The notes beneath the pieces were generated by a model, which was not told the DNA's origin, did no database searches, and was given only the letters and a program-made list of their open reading frames with translations. From positions 992,001 through 1,056,000 of the forward strand of contig NZ_CP043488.1 of the NCBI RefSeq assembly GCF_008330945.1: a DNA stretch of 64,000 nucleotides, written 5' to 3'. Source of the DNA: Labrys sp. KNU-23. GTDB taxonomy: Bacteria > Pseudomonadota > Alphaproteobacteria > Rhizobiales > Labraceae. Within the stretch, counting starts at the first letter, position 1, and every line of letters starts with the position of its first letter. A program made the translations under genes and the position numbers. This document shows positions 8,684 through 18,400 of the stretch, piece after piece.

Positions 8684-8923
8684 ATGCCGGTCTTGCCGGA
8701 ACCCATGACTGTGGCGGATCTCATCGATCTGCTGCGCGAGCACGACCCAAAGGCCTTGGTTACCATCGGCAATCCGAACACCGGGCCCGATTGCGCCGGT
8801 GCCCTGTTTGGCGGCTTTGTCCGGCCTCAGGGCAAGTCCTTCCGACATATGCCGTGGAGCCAGGTCCAGCATGAGGGATATCTGCCGGCGGTGGTGCTGG
8901 AGCGCCACGTACGACGCAAATGA
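8684..8923 (+). CDS. Small hypothetical protein
   Basis: A 79-residue protein not assigned to a named family. The start MPVLPEPMTVADLIDLLREH is typical of small proteins with a helix followed by a beta strand (DPKALVTIGN), and the rest contains GALFGGFVRPQGKSFRHMPW and a basic end (RHVRRK). A strong ribosome binding site GGAGGGGG at 8671-8678 supports ATG 8684. It is followed at 118 bases by otsB on the same strand, but nothing links their functions. Confidence 0.6.
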   Translation: MPVLPEPMTVADLIDLLREHDPKALVTIGNPNTGPDCAGALFGGFVRPQGKSFRHMPWSQVQHEGYLPAVVLERHVRRK

Positions 8924-9040
8924 GCTTGGCTCTGTGCCCGCGATGACCGCGACTCGCCTGTACCTCCCCGCCTCGCCCAGGCTTTTTGTCGATAGCTTTT
9001 TTTCTTGCCCTGCCCGCGCTCCGCGCCTACCTAAGGGGCT

Positions 9041-9832
9041 ATGTATGAGGAAAGAAACAGCCAGGGCAGCCTTGGCAATTCGCCCTCGGCTGGTGAGACG
9101 GTCTTTGCGTCAGCCCTATCTGAGCCCGATAAATGGGCGGTTTTCCTGGATATCGATGGCACGCTGATCGATCTTGCCGCGACACCGCTATCGATCGTCG
9201 TTCCCCCGACTCTGCCTGATGACCTTTCGGCTCTTTCGCGGCATCTGGGTGGCGCCATGGCTCTGGTCACGGGCCGCAACATCGTGCTTGCCGACGAATT
9301 ATTCGCCCCCCATCTTTTTCCCGTCGCAGGTTTGCATGGCGCCGAACGACGCGACGCCGTCGGCATGGTAGACAGTCTCACCGTCCCTCCATCCTTCGAG
9401 CAGCTCAAGCGCGACATCGCCGACGAGGCCGGGGCGTGGTCCGGCGTCGTGGTCGAAGACAAGGGCGCGGCGTTGGGTGTGCATTACCGCCTGGCTGCCG
9501 AGCGCAAGGCCGATGTCGAGGCGTTGATGTCGCGTTTTGCCCCCGCCATGCCCGACTGGACGCTGCAGCACGGCAAGATGGTGGTCGAGTTGCGCCCGGC
9601 GCGTGCGAGCAAGGGCAAGGCCTTGGAGGCCTTCCTGCAAGAAGCGCCTTTCAAAGGCAGGATTCCCCTGGCGATCGGCGACGATCTCACCGACGAGGCC
9701 ATGTTCGAGACGGTCAACAGCCTCGGCGGCCAATCGATCCGTATCGGACCGGCAGGGACCCAAACGCGTGCTCGCGCGTTCATATCATCGCCAGCAGCAC
9801 TGCGGGCCCTGATCGCCCGCTCTGCAGCCTAA
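9041..9832 (+). CDS. otsB: Trehalose-6-phosphate phosphatase OtsB
   Basis: A 263-residue HAD-superfamily phosphatase converting trehalose 6-phosphate to trehalose in the cytoplasm. The nucleophile motif is VFLDIDGTLIDLAATP (about residues 30-45), a threonine/arginine motif lies in LVTGRNIVLADELF, and the metal-binding motif is AIGDDLTDEAMFE near residue 215. Size and order fit OtsB. AAGGGG precedes ATG 9041. It is 32 bases upstream of otsA in the same direction, so the two enzymes of the OtsAB pathway are probably made from one transcript for osmotic or desiccation protection. Confidence 0.92.
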   Translation: MYEERNSQGSLGNSPSAGETVFASALSEPDKWAVFLDIDGTLIDLAATPLSIVVPPTLPDDLSALSRHLGGAMALVTGRNIVLADELFAPHLFPVAGLHGAERRDAVGMVDSLTVPPSFEQLKRDIADEAGAWSGVVVEDKGAALGVHYRLAAERKADVEALMSRFAPAMPDWTLQHGKMVVELRPARASKGKALEAFLQEAPFKGRIPLAIGDDLTDEAMFETVNSLGGQSIRIGPAGTQTRARAFISSPAALRALIARSAA

Positions 9833-9864
9833 TTCGATTCAATCATCAATATTCGAAAGTTCCC

Positions 9865-11283
9865 ATGGGTCGACTTGTCGTCATTTCCAATCGAGTTCCC
9901 GTTCCCGCGCGTAGCGGGGAGGCTCCCGCCGGCGGTCTGGCGGTCGCCCTGAGCGCCGCCTTGCAGGAGCGCGGCGGCATCTGGTTCGGATGGTCCGGGA
10001 AATCCAGTCCAGGCGTCGAGCCCCCTCCCCCCAGATTCCAGCAGCAGGGTAATATTTCCTATGTGCTGACCGATCTGACCGAGACCGATGTCGAGGAATA
10101 TTATCACGGCTTCGCCAATCGGGTGCTCTGGCCGATCTGCCATTACCGGCTGGATCTGGCCGAATACGGCCGCAAGGAGATGGCGGGGTATTTTCGCGTC
10201 AACCGCCTGTTCGCCCATCGCCTGGCACCCTTGATCCAGCCGGACGACATTCTATGGGTGCATGACTATCACCTGATCCCCCTCGCCTTCGAATTGCGGC
10301 AGATGGGCATCAAGAACACCATCGGCTTCTTCCTGCACATTCCCTGGCCGCCTTCGGATGTGATCGCCGCCATGCCCATGCATGAGGAGATCATCAGGGG
10401 GCTGTCTCACTATAACCTCATCGGCTTCCAGACCGATTACGATCTCGACAACTTCGCGGGCTATCTCGCGCGGGAAGGCATCGCCAGGAATCTGGGGGCG
10501 GGCCGGTTCGAATATCATGGGCTGCATTTCAAGGCCGCCGTGCATGGCATCGGTATCGAAACCAAGTCGTTCGCCCAGATGGCGCAGGTCGCGATCGGCA
10601 ACAGCGCCGTCCGCAAGGCGCGCCAGAGCGTCGAAAGCCGCGACCTCATCATCGGCGTCGACAGGCTCGATTATTCCAAGGGCCTGACCCAGCGTATCGA
10701 TGCCTTCGAGCGCTTCCTGCGCGCCTATCCAGGCTATCACAACAAGGTCACCTATCTGCAGATCACGCCGAAATCCCGCTCCGAAGTGCCGGAATACGAG
10801 TCGATGCAGAAAATGGTGGCCGAAGAGGCCGGGCGGGTGAACGGGGCCATGGGCACGCTGGACTGGGTTCCCATCCGCTATGTCAATCGCTCGGTTGGCC
10901 GCCACATCCTGGCGGGGCTCTACCGGATCGCCAGGGTCGGTCTGGTCACGCCGTTGCGCGACGGCATGAACCTCGTCGCCAAGGAATTCATTGCCGCCCA
11001 AGACCCCGACAATCCTGGCGTGCTCGTGCTGTCACGCTTCGCCGGTGCCGCGCGGGAGCTCAACGGTGCGGTGCTGGTCAATCCCTACGATACCGAAGGC
11101 ACGGCCAATGCGATCGCCCGTGCCTTGAGCATGTCGCTGCAGGAGCGGCGCGAGCGCTGGCAGAACATGATGAGCTTCCTGCTCGAACACGACGTGTCGC
11201 ACTGGTGCGACGCCTTCCTCGAGGATCTGACGCAACACAGGCAAATCCAGGCGGCGCCGATCGTGAGCAAGGCCAGTGCCTGA
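9865..11283 (+). CDS. otsA: Trehalose-6-phosphate synthase OtsA
   Basis: A 472-residue GT20 glycosyltransferase that joins UDP-glucose and glucose 6-phosphate. Family motifs are present: [20 protein letters not shown] at the N-terminus, [49 protein letters not shown] (phosphosugar and donor site) and [13 protein letters not shown]. The start ATG 9865 gives the canonical [10 protein letters not shown] beginning; the reading frame is open further upstream, inside otsB, but only as antisense-free read-through. It follows otsB. A 350-base AT-richer gap follows. Confidence 0.94.
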   Translation: MGRLVVISNRVPVPARSGEAPAGGLAVALSAALQERGGIWFGWSGKSSPGVEPPPPRFQQQGNISYVLTDLTETDVEEYYHGFANRVLWPICHYRLDLAEYGRKEMAGYFRVNRLFAHRLAPLIQPDDILWVHDYHLIPLAFELRQMGIKNTIGFFLHIPWPPSDVIAAMPMHEEIIRGLSHYNLIGFQTDYDLDNFAGYLAREGIARNLGAGRFEYHGLHFKAAVHGIGIETKSFAQMAQVAIGNSAVRKARQSVESRDLIIGVDRLDYSKGLTQRIDAFERFLRAYPGYHNKVTYLQITPKSRSEVPEYESMQKMVAEEAGRVNGAMGTLDWVPIRYVNRSVGRHILAGLYRIARVGLVTPLRDGMNLVAKEFIAAQDPDNPGVLVLSRFAGAARELNGAVLVNPYDTEGTANAIARALSMSLQERRERWQNMMSFLLEHDVSHWCDAFLEDLTQHRQIQAAPIVSKASA

Positions 11284-11640
11284 ATGAGCTCTTGATGCGG
11301 AAGATTCCCAGAGAATTTAGGATTTCTATATAAGATATTGAAAATAAAATATTATCTTTATTTTGAGAGGCGAAGGAGCGACGTTCCCTCCTCGTCCTGA
11401 TGACTGCGACCTCCTTTGCCCAGGAGTCTCGCGCCCCGGTGTCTCGGCGCTCGCGCGAGTTGCTTGCCGCACCCTGCGTCTGTGTGTGCGGGTCATTCCA
11501 AACAGGAATGCCCTCTTGCCCAATCGTGGATATCGGGGCCCCAAAGGAAGCGATAGAGCTAACCCTCATGCGTGCAGCGAATGACATCGCCTGCATCGGG
11601 TATCTGCGCAACAACCGCATCGCTTTGGTGAGATCCTACC
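11284..11640. other. Intergenic region before amaA
   Basis: About 357 bases. The first 80 (around 11310-11365) are AT-rich, with a run of TATAAGATATTGAAAATAAA type sequence; the rest is of normal GC. No gene, hairpin terminator or clear operator was recognised. It should hold the promoter of the downstream oxidase. Confidence 0.4.
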
Positions 11641-12924
11641 GTGCTGAATGATCCGCGCTCCCACGGACTCTGGGAAAAGACCGCTCCCGGGGCGCCGCAA
11701 ACCCAACCGCTCCGCCAGTCCGTTACCGCCGATGTCGCCGTCATCGGCGGCGGCTATACGGGGTTGTCGGCCGCCCTGCATCTGGCGCAGGCCGGCGCTT
11801 GTGTGCATCTGCTGGAGGCCGTCGAGATCGGTTTCGGCGGCTCCGGCCGCAATGTCGGCCTGATCAATGCCGGCATGTGGGTCATGCCGCAGGATCTGCC
11901 CGGGGAACTGGGCCCGGTCCATGGCGAGCGCCTCTTGCAGATGCTCGGAGACGCGCCGGCCGTGGTCAAGGACCTGATCGCCCGTCACGATATTGCCTGC
12001 GAGCTCAGGACCAATGGCACCCTGCATTGCGCCGTCGGGCGCAAGGGGCTCCAGGAAATCGAAGAGCGTGCCCGCCAATGGCGCAAGCGGGGGGCTCCGG
12101 TCGAACTTCTCGATGCCGAGGAAACCGCAAGGCGGGTAGGCACGCAAGCCTATGCCGGCGCCCTTCTCGACAGGAGAGCCGGCACGCTCCAGCCCTTGGC
12201 CTATGCCAGGGGGCTCGCCGATGCAGTGCTGCGCCAGGGTGGCCGCATCCACACGGGCAGCCCCGTCACCGACGTCGAGCATCGAGACGGCCGCTGGCTG
12301 GTGACGACCTCGCAGGGCCAGGTCATCGCGGCCTGGATCGTGGTCGGGACCGATGCCTATGGCCAGGGCCCCTGGGAAAAGGTGCGCAACGAACAGGTGC
12401 ATCTGCCCTATTTCAATCTGGCCACGGCTCCCCTCGCCCCGGCACTGCGTGAGCAGATCCTGCCGGGTGGCGAGGGCGTCTGGGACACCCGCACCGTGCT
12501 TTCCTCCTTCCGCATGGATCAATCCGGACGGCTGGTCTTCGGCAGCGTGGGCGCGCTGAGCCAAAGCGGCGCCATCATCCACAAGAACTGGGCCAAACGC
12601 GCCTTGCGGAAATTGTTCCCGGCCATCGGACGAGTGGAATTCGAGCATGAATGGTTCGGAAAGATCGGCATGACCGGCAATGCTCTGCCCCGCTTCCACA
12701 GCTACGGGCCGCAGGCCATCGGCTTTTCCGGCTATAATGGCCGCGGCATCGCGCCTGGCACCGTCTTCGGCCGGGCGCTTGCGGACCACATCCTTGGCAC
12801 GGTGAGCGAGGCCGAACTGCCTTTGGCGAGGACCGACCTTACACCGGCCGCCTTTCGGTCCTGGAAGGAGGCCGGCTACGAGGTGGGTGCCAGGCTGGTC
12901 CATATGGTCGATAATAGATTCTGA
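11641..12924 (+). CDS. amaA: FAD-dependent oxidase, probable L-pipecolate oxidase AmaA
   Basis: A 427-residue DAO/PuuB-type flavoprotein oxidising a secondary or primary amine. The N-terminus carries the FAD Rossmann motif VAVIGGGYTGLSAALHLAQA; GFGGSGRNVGLINAGMW follows as in PuuB and AmaA oxidases, and FSGYNGRGIAPGTVFGRALA closes the FAD site. The start is GTG 11641. By sequence alone it could act on gamma-glutamylputrescine or pipecolate, but three enzymes of the aminoadipate route lie downstream, so it is read as AmaA, making piperideine-6-carboxylate from L-pipecolate. A convergent LysR gene separates it from the rest of the pathway. Confidence 0.75.
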   Translation: MLNDPRSHGLWEKTAPGAPQTQPLRQSVTADVAVIGGGYTGLSAALHLAQAGACVHLLEAVEIGFGGSGRNVGLINAGMWVMPQDLPGELGPVHGERLLQMLGDAPAVVKDLIARHDIACELRTNGTLHCAVGRKGLQEIEERARQWRKRGAPVELLDAEETARRVGTQAYAGALLDRRAGTLQPLAYARGLADAVLRQGGRIHTGSPVTDVEHRDGRWLVTTSQGQVIAAWIVVGTDAYGQGPWEKVRNEQVHLPYFNLATAPLAPALREQILPGGEGVWDTRTVLSSFRMDQSGRLVFGSVGALSQSGAIIHKNWAKRALRKLFPAIGRVEFEHEWFGKIGMTGNALPRFHSYGPQAIGFSGYNGRGIAPGTVFGRALADHILGTVSEAELPLARTDLTPAAFRSWKEAGYEVGARLVHMVDNRF

Positions 12925-13003
12925 AAATACTATAAATTATATATAAATCAATATACTATTTATAATATTTAATCCAATGTATTATCATAAGAGCGGCGAT
13001 TAT
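12925..13003. other. AT-rich spacer between convergent genes
   Basis: About 70 bases of almost pure A/T (12923-12985) between the amaA-like gene and the LysR gene, followed by the small palindrome CGATTA-TC-TAATCG (12997-13010) which overlaps the LysR stop codon. It probably serves for termination; base composition is strikingly unlike both neighbours. Confidence 0.5.
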
Positions 13004-13906
13004 CTAATCGTCCTCGGCGGAGACCTGCGTGCGTAGCCATTGCCGGAAGGCCAACAAGGGCGGGTGCATGGCGCGGTCGGCAGGCCAGACCAGGTAATAG
13101 GCTTCGGCGCTCATCATCGGCAGGTCGAGGGCGCGCACCAGCCGGCCGGTATCGAGTTCCTCGAGGATGAGGAATTCGGGCAGCAGGGCAACCCCGAGCC
13201 CAGCTATCGCAGCCTGCGCTGCCGTGGCGAACTGGTCGAACAACATGCCCCGTACCGATTGGGTCGGCGCGCCGTGCAGGGCGAACCAGCGCTCCCAGGC
13301 ATCGGGCCTGGTGGTCAGATGCAGCAGCGAGGCATTCCGGAGATCAGCGGCCGACTGGAAGCCGAGCTGGTCGCGCAGGAACGGGCTGCACGCGGGTACC
13401 ACGGTTTCGGAGCGGATCTTCTCCATTTCACCGCCGGGCCAGTCCGGGCGGCCGAAATGGATGGCGGCATCAACAGGATCCTGGCGGAAATCGAAATAGG
13501 ACAGGCGCGTCACCAGATTGATGGTGATGCCGGGATTATGCGTCAGGAATTGCGGCAGCCGCGGTGCCAGCCAGCGCGTGCCGAAGGTCGGCAGGATCGC
13601 CAGGGTGAGCGTTCCCCCCAACGGATTGGCACGAAGCATCAGAGAGGCGGTGCCGATCTTGCGCAGGGCATCACGAATCTCGCGCGCATAGGCTTCCCCG
13701 CCCGGCGTGACGCTGATGGTCTGTTTTTCGCGATGGAACAGCTCGACTTCGAGTTGCTCCTCGAGAAGCTTGATCTGACGGCTGACGGCGCTTTGCGTCA
13801 GGTTGAGCTCCTTGGCCGCAGCCGTCACGCTGCCCGTGCGCGCCGCAGCTTCGAAGGCGCAAAGCAGCGAGATCGAAGGCAGGAAACGTCGTGGCCCTTG
13901 CATCAC
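13004..13906 (-). CDS. LysR-family regulator (GcvA-like)
   Basis: A 300-residue LysR-type regulator. The N-terminal winged helix is clear: LPSISLLCAFEAAARTGSVT and AAAKELNLTQSAVSRQIKLL, ending in GGEAYAREI. The C-terminal ligand domain has the GcvA-subfamily pattern (LPTFGTRWLAPRLPQFLTHN). It is divergent from hglS and convergent with amaA, so it probably controls both arms of the lysine/pipecolate genes in response to a pathway intermediate. A dyad with LysR-box features lies in the 144-base divergent gap. ATG 13906 or 13903 can serve as start. Confidence 0.88.
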   Translation of the reverse strand: MMQGPRRFLPSISLLCAFEAAARTGSVTAAAKELNLTQSAVSRQIKLLEEQLEVELFHREKQTISVTPGGEAYAREIRDALRKIGTASLMLRANPLGGTLTLAILPTFGTRWLAPRLPQFLTHNPGITINLVTRLSYFDFRQDPVDAAIHFGRPDWPGGEMEKIRSETVVPACSPFLRDQLGFQSAADLRNASLLHLTTRPDAWERWFALHGAPTQSVRGMLFDQFATAAQAAIAGLGVALLPEFLILEELDTGRLVRALDLPMMSAEAYYLVWPADRAMHPPLLAFRQWLRTQVSAEDD

Positions 13907-13944
13907 TTCACTCCACGCTCATTCCCATTCGGTATGAACTGTTG

Positions 13945-13961
13945 AGATAACATTGCTATCT
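13945..13961. promoter_or_regulatory. Candidate LysR operator
   Basis: AGATAACATTGCTATCT is an interrupted dyad (AGATA and TATCT arms, 7 bases between) in the divergent gap between the LysR gene and hglS, about 38 bases from the LysR start. Its form fits LysR boxes (T-N11-A). Inferred from position and symmetry only. Confidence 0.45.
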
Positions 13962-14050
13962 AACCTGTGTCCATCGGGGCATGAAGCTCGACAACATGAC
14001 GATTGCGAATGAGATCGTCGCCCAATCGAGACGCAGCGGGAGCCCGGGAC

Positions 14051-15469
14051 ATGGCCAACCAGACCTTCTTGCATCCAGACGAGATCCGGACCCTGTTCTC
14101 GACGGCCATGTCGCGCATGTATCGCGCCGAAGTACCGCAATATGGCACGCTGATGGAGCTGGTCGCCGACGTCAACGAGACCGCCCTTGCCGAGGACGGC
14201 GCGTTGCGAGAGACCTTGACGCACAATGACGAGCTGGCTCGCCTGGGCATCGAGCGCCATGGCGCCATCCGCCTCGGCACGGCCAGGGAGCTGTTCGATA
14301 TTCGCCGTGTCTTCGCTGTGATGGGCATGTTCCCGGTGGGCTATTACGACCTTTCCGTCGCAGGCGTTCCCGTCCACTCCACCGCCTTCCGCCCGGTCGA
14401 CGATGCCAGCCTGCGCCGCAACCCCTTCCGTGTCTTTACCTCGCTGCTGCGACTGGAGCTGATCGAGGACGAGGCTCTGCGCGCTGAGGCAGCCCGTATC
14501 CTGGCGGCGCGGCGCATCTTCACAGTGCGCGCGCTCGAACTGGTCGCCCGCTTCGAAATGCTGGGCGGCCTGACGCCTGCCGAGGCGCAGGAGTTCGTCG
14601 CCGAGGCACTGGAGACCTTCCGCTGGCACGCCAAGGCCACGGTCACACTCGGCACCTATGAGAAGCTGCACGATGCCCATCGCCTGATCGCCGACGTCGT
14701 CAGCTTCAAGGGCCCGCATATCAACCATCTGACGCCGCGCACCCTCGATATCGACGCCGTGCAGGCCGGCATGCCCGCGCGTGGCATCACGCCCAAGGCC
14801 GTCATCGAAGGCCCGCCCCGGCGCAAATGCGCCATCCTGCTGCGTCAGACCAGTTTCAAGGCGCTCGAGGAGTCGATCGAGTTCCGGGCCGGGGACGGTG
14901 ATGACCGCGACGGCACGCATACCGCCCGCTTCGGCGAGATCGAGCAGCGTGGTATCGCGCTCACGCAGAAGGGGCGCCGGCTCTACGATACCCTGCTGTC
15001 CGACGTGCGCGCCGATGTCCGTGTCGGCCCAAGCGGCGGCAATGCCGGCGACTATCAGTCGGAACTCGCCGCACGCTTCCGCGCCTTTCCCGACGAATGG
15101 TCCGCATTGCGCGCCCAAGGTCTGGCCTATTTCCGCTATTCGGCGACCGAGCAGGGTCTTGCCGCCAGGCAGGGCAAGCGGCTTCCCGCAAGCGTCGACG
15201 AACTGATCCAGGCCGGCTTCCTGCGCTTCGACCCGATCGTCTATGAGGACTTCCTGCCCGTCAGTGCCGCCGGCATCTTCCAGTCGAACCTCGGCACCGA
15301 CGAACAGCAGAATTATGGCGAACGCTCCAACCGTATCGAGTTCGAAGGCGCCCTTGGCGCCCCCGTCCAGGACGAACTCGCCCTCTATGCCGCCACCGAA
15401 AAGCGATCGCTGGATCTGGCCCTCGCACAGCTCGGCGATCCCCATTTGGCGATGATGGCCATCGCGTAG
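14051..15469 (+). CDS. hglS: 2-oxoadipate dioxygenase/decarboxylase HglS (DUF1338, YdcJ-like)
   Basis: A 472-residue protein of the DUF1338/YdcJ family. Members of this family were shown in Pseudomonas putida to convert 2-oxoadipate to D-2-hydroxyglutarate using Fe(II) and O2. The N-terminus (LVADVNETALAEDGALRETL), the stretch LGIERHGAIRLGTARELFDI and the region GPHINHLTPRTLDID with its paired histidines fit this family. ATG 14051 has GGGAG 8 bases upstream; the frame opens earlier at 14003. It begins a run of three genes with the D-2-hydroxyglutarate dehydrogenase (14 bases on) and AmaB, which supports its place in lysine breakdown via 2-aminoadipate. Confidence 0.87.
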   Translation: MANQTFLHPDEIRTLFSTAMSRMYRAEVPQYGTLMELVADVNETALAEDGALRETLTHNDELARLGIERHGAIRLGTARELFDIRRVFAVMGMFPVGYYDLSVAGVPVHSTAFRPVDDASLRRNPFRVFTSLLRLELIEDEALRAEAARILAARRIFTVRALELVARFEMLGGLTPAEAQEFVAEALETFRWHAKATVTLGTYEKLHDAHRLIADVVSFKGPHINHLTPRTLDIDAVQAGMPARGITPKAVIEGPPRRKCAILLRQTSFKALEESIEFRAGDGDDRDGTHTARFGEIEQRGIALTQKGRRLYDTLLSDVRADVRVGPSGGNAGDYQSELAARFRAFPDEWSALRAQGLAYFRYSATEQGLAARQGKRLPASVDELIQAGFLRFDPIVYEDFLPVSAAGIFQSNLGTDEQQNYGERSNRIEFEGALGAPVQDELALYAATEKRSLDLALAQLGDPHLAMMAIA

Positions 15470-15483
15470 GGATCGGCGCGGCC

Positions 15484-18400
15484 ATGAATATGAGAGTGCA
15501 GGTCGAGGACAAGGCCGTCCCGTCGGGACTCGATGCCTTCCTGTCCGCGCTGGTGCCCGCCGGCTATGCCGGCGACATTGCGCGCGATCGCGCCACCCGC
15601 ATCGTTCACGCCACCGACAACAGCATCTACCAGGTCGAGCCGGCTGCGGTGCTGTTTGCCCGCAATGGCGAGGATGTCGCCTGCGTCGTCCGGCTGGCGG
15701 CTGAGCACCGCATTCCGCTGTCGCCGCGCGGTGGGGGCACCGGCACCAACGGCCAGTCCCTGACGCGCGGGGTGCTGGTCGACACTTCCCGTCATATGAA
15801 CCGCATCCTCGAACTCGACCTCGAACGACAAAGGGTAACGGTCGAGCCAGGCGTGGTACTCAACCAGCTCAACGACTATCTCCAGCCCTACGGATTGTTC
15901 TTCCCGCCCACCGTCTCCACCGCCTCGCGCGCCACCCTGGGCGGCATGGTTGCCACCGATGCCTCCGGCAAGGGCTCGCGCATTTATGGCAAGACCTCCG
16001 ACTACATCGAGGCGATGGAGATCGTTCTCGCCGATGGCGAGACTTTCCAGGTCGAGGCGATGCCGATTGCAAAAGCCCGCGAACTGGCCCGGCGCCAGGA
16101 CGCTGCAGGCCGCATCCATCGGGAGGTCCTGCGGGTCGTCGACGAAAACGCCGGTCTGATTGCCTCGACCTTTCCGGAGATGAACCGGGGCCTAACCGGC
16201 TACAATCTCAAGCATGTGCTGGGCGAGGACGACTGCTTTCGCCTGTCCTATCTCCTGGCAGGATCGGAAGGCACCCTTGCCTTCACCACCCGCCTGACCT
16301 TGCGGCTGCGCAAGCGCCCGGCCTGCCGCGCACTGGTGCCGGTTCGCTACGCCACCTTCCAGGCAGCCCTTATCGACGTCCAGCGCCTGCTGCAGGCCGA
16401 GCCGGCGGCGATCGAAATTCTAGACGACACCATCCTTGCGCTCGCCAGGCAGGACGTCGTGTGGGGGGAGATCGAAGGCGTTCTAGGGAGCGATGATAGC
16501 CGGCCGGTAGGCGGGCTGAACTTCGTGGAGTTCGTCGGCGAGACGCAGGGCGAAGTCGATGCGGCTCTGGCCCGTCTGTCGAACCTGCTTGCAGAGCAGC
16601 CCGGCATCGTTCTCGACTGGAAGATCGTCACGGATGCCAAGACCATCGCCGGGCTCTGGTCCCTACGCGAAAAGGCCGTCGGGCTGCTCGGCCGCCTCGG
16701 CGGCGGCAAGCAGGGCACACCTTTCGTCGAGGATACCGCCGTTCCGCCCGAAAGACTGGCGCCCTATGTGGAAGAGTTCCGCGCCATCCTCGATCGCCAC
16801 GGCCTGGCCTATGGCATGTTCGGCCATGCCGACGTCGGTTGCCTGCATGTGCGTCCGGCGCTCGACATGCGCCTGGCCGAGGATGCCGCATTGATCCGGC
16901 CGGTCAGCGATGCCGTCGCTGCTCTCACCCGGAAATATGGCGGCCTCCTTTGGGGCGAGCATGGCCGCGGCTATCGCGGCGAATATTCTCCCTTCTTCTT
17001 CGGGGGCAAGCTCTATGACGAGCTCTGTGCCCTCAAGCGGGCATTCGATCCGCTCAACCTGCTCAATCCCGGCAAGCTTACCAGCGTCGATACGGTCCTG
17101 TATCCGGTCGAGGGCATCGATGCCGTGCCGCTGAGGGGCGAGAAGGACCGGACCATCGCTGCCCCGCTTCAGCGTGATTATGACCGGGCGATCGCCTGCA
17201 ACGGCAATGGCGCCTGCTTCAACTGGGACAGGCACGATCCGATGTGCCCGTCCTACAAGCTCACGCGCGACCGTCGCCATTCGCCCAAGGGCCGGGCCGC
17301 GATGCTGCGTGAATGGGCGCGCTCGACCTCGACCGCCGCGGGCCACTCATCGGCCACAGCCGAAATCGAGGAAGAGCTCAAGACCTCTCTCGACCTCTGC
17401 CTGTCCTGCAAGGCCTGTTCCAGCCAATGCCCGGTCAAGGTCGACATTCCCGCCATGAAATCGCGGTTCCTGCATCGCTATTTCAAGAATCGCCACCGGC
17501 CGCTTCGCCATCGGATCGTGGCTGCGATGGAACCTGGCCTGGCCCTGGCCAGGCGCTTTCCAGCGACGGCCAATCTGGGCCTGCGCCTGATGAGGGCCTC
17601 TGGCCTGGCCCGGCGGGTGGGCCTTACCGATTTGCCACACCTGTCGGTGCCTGCACCGGCACCTCGCCTTCAGCCGCGCGACCTCGGCGGGCTTGCCGCC
17701 GACGCCGGGGCGAACGCCGTCATCCTCCTGGAAGACAGTTTCGCGAGTTCCTTCGACGGCAGCGTGGTCGATGCCGTCGCCGGCCTGCTGGCGCGGCTCG
17801 GCTTTCAGGTGCACAGGGCGGCTCCTGCCGCCAACGGCAAGGCGCTGCATGTCCTCGGTATGCTGGATGAATTCGCCAAGGTCGCCGGTGCGGCCAGGGC
17901 CTATCAGAGCCAGTTGCTGGCAACGGGATTGCCGGTGGTGGGCATCGAACCCGTCGCCGTGCTGATGGGCCGGCATGAATATGTCGGACCCGGATTGGGG
18001 GAGCCCCTCGCCGTGCTTGGCCTCGACGAATTCCTGGCGCAAGCGCTCGAAAGCGGCCGGCTGGGACAGGCTCTTCCGGCCTCTGGAACCGCAGGCTTTC
18101 ACCTCCTGCCCCATTGCACCGAGAAGACGGCCAAGCCTGGCACCGGCCAGGCCTGGACCCGGATCTTCAACCATTTCGGCCTTGAACTCACGGTGCCGGC
18201 CACGGGCTGCTGCGGCATGGCCGGCCTCTTCGGGCATGAGGCCGAGCATGCCTCGATGTCGAAGGACCTGTTCGCGATGAGCTGGGCGCCGCGCCTTGAC
18301 GGCCTCGCGCCCTCGGCGGTGCTCGCCACCGGCTTTTCCTGCCGCTGCCAGACCGAGCGCTGCCTGGGCTATGCCCCCCGCCATCCGGCGCAGGCCCTCC

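Noticed and set aside
9436..9864. Upstream extension of otsA
   Set aside because: The frame is open through otsB but the OtsA family starts at the [10 protein letters not shown] methionine at 9865.
13919..15445. 508-codon minus-strand frame opposite hglS
   Set aside because: hglS carries DUF1338 motifs and operon context; the opposite frame does not resemble any protein family.
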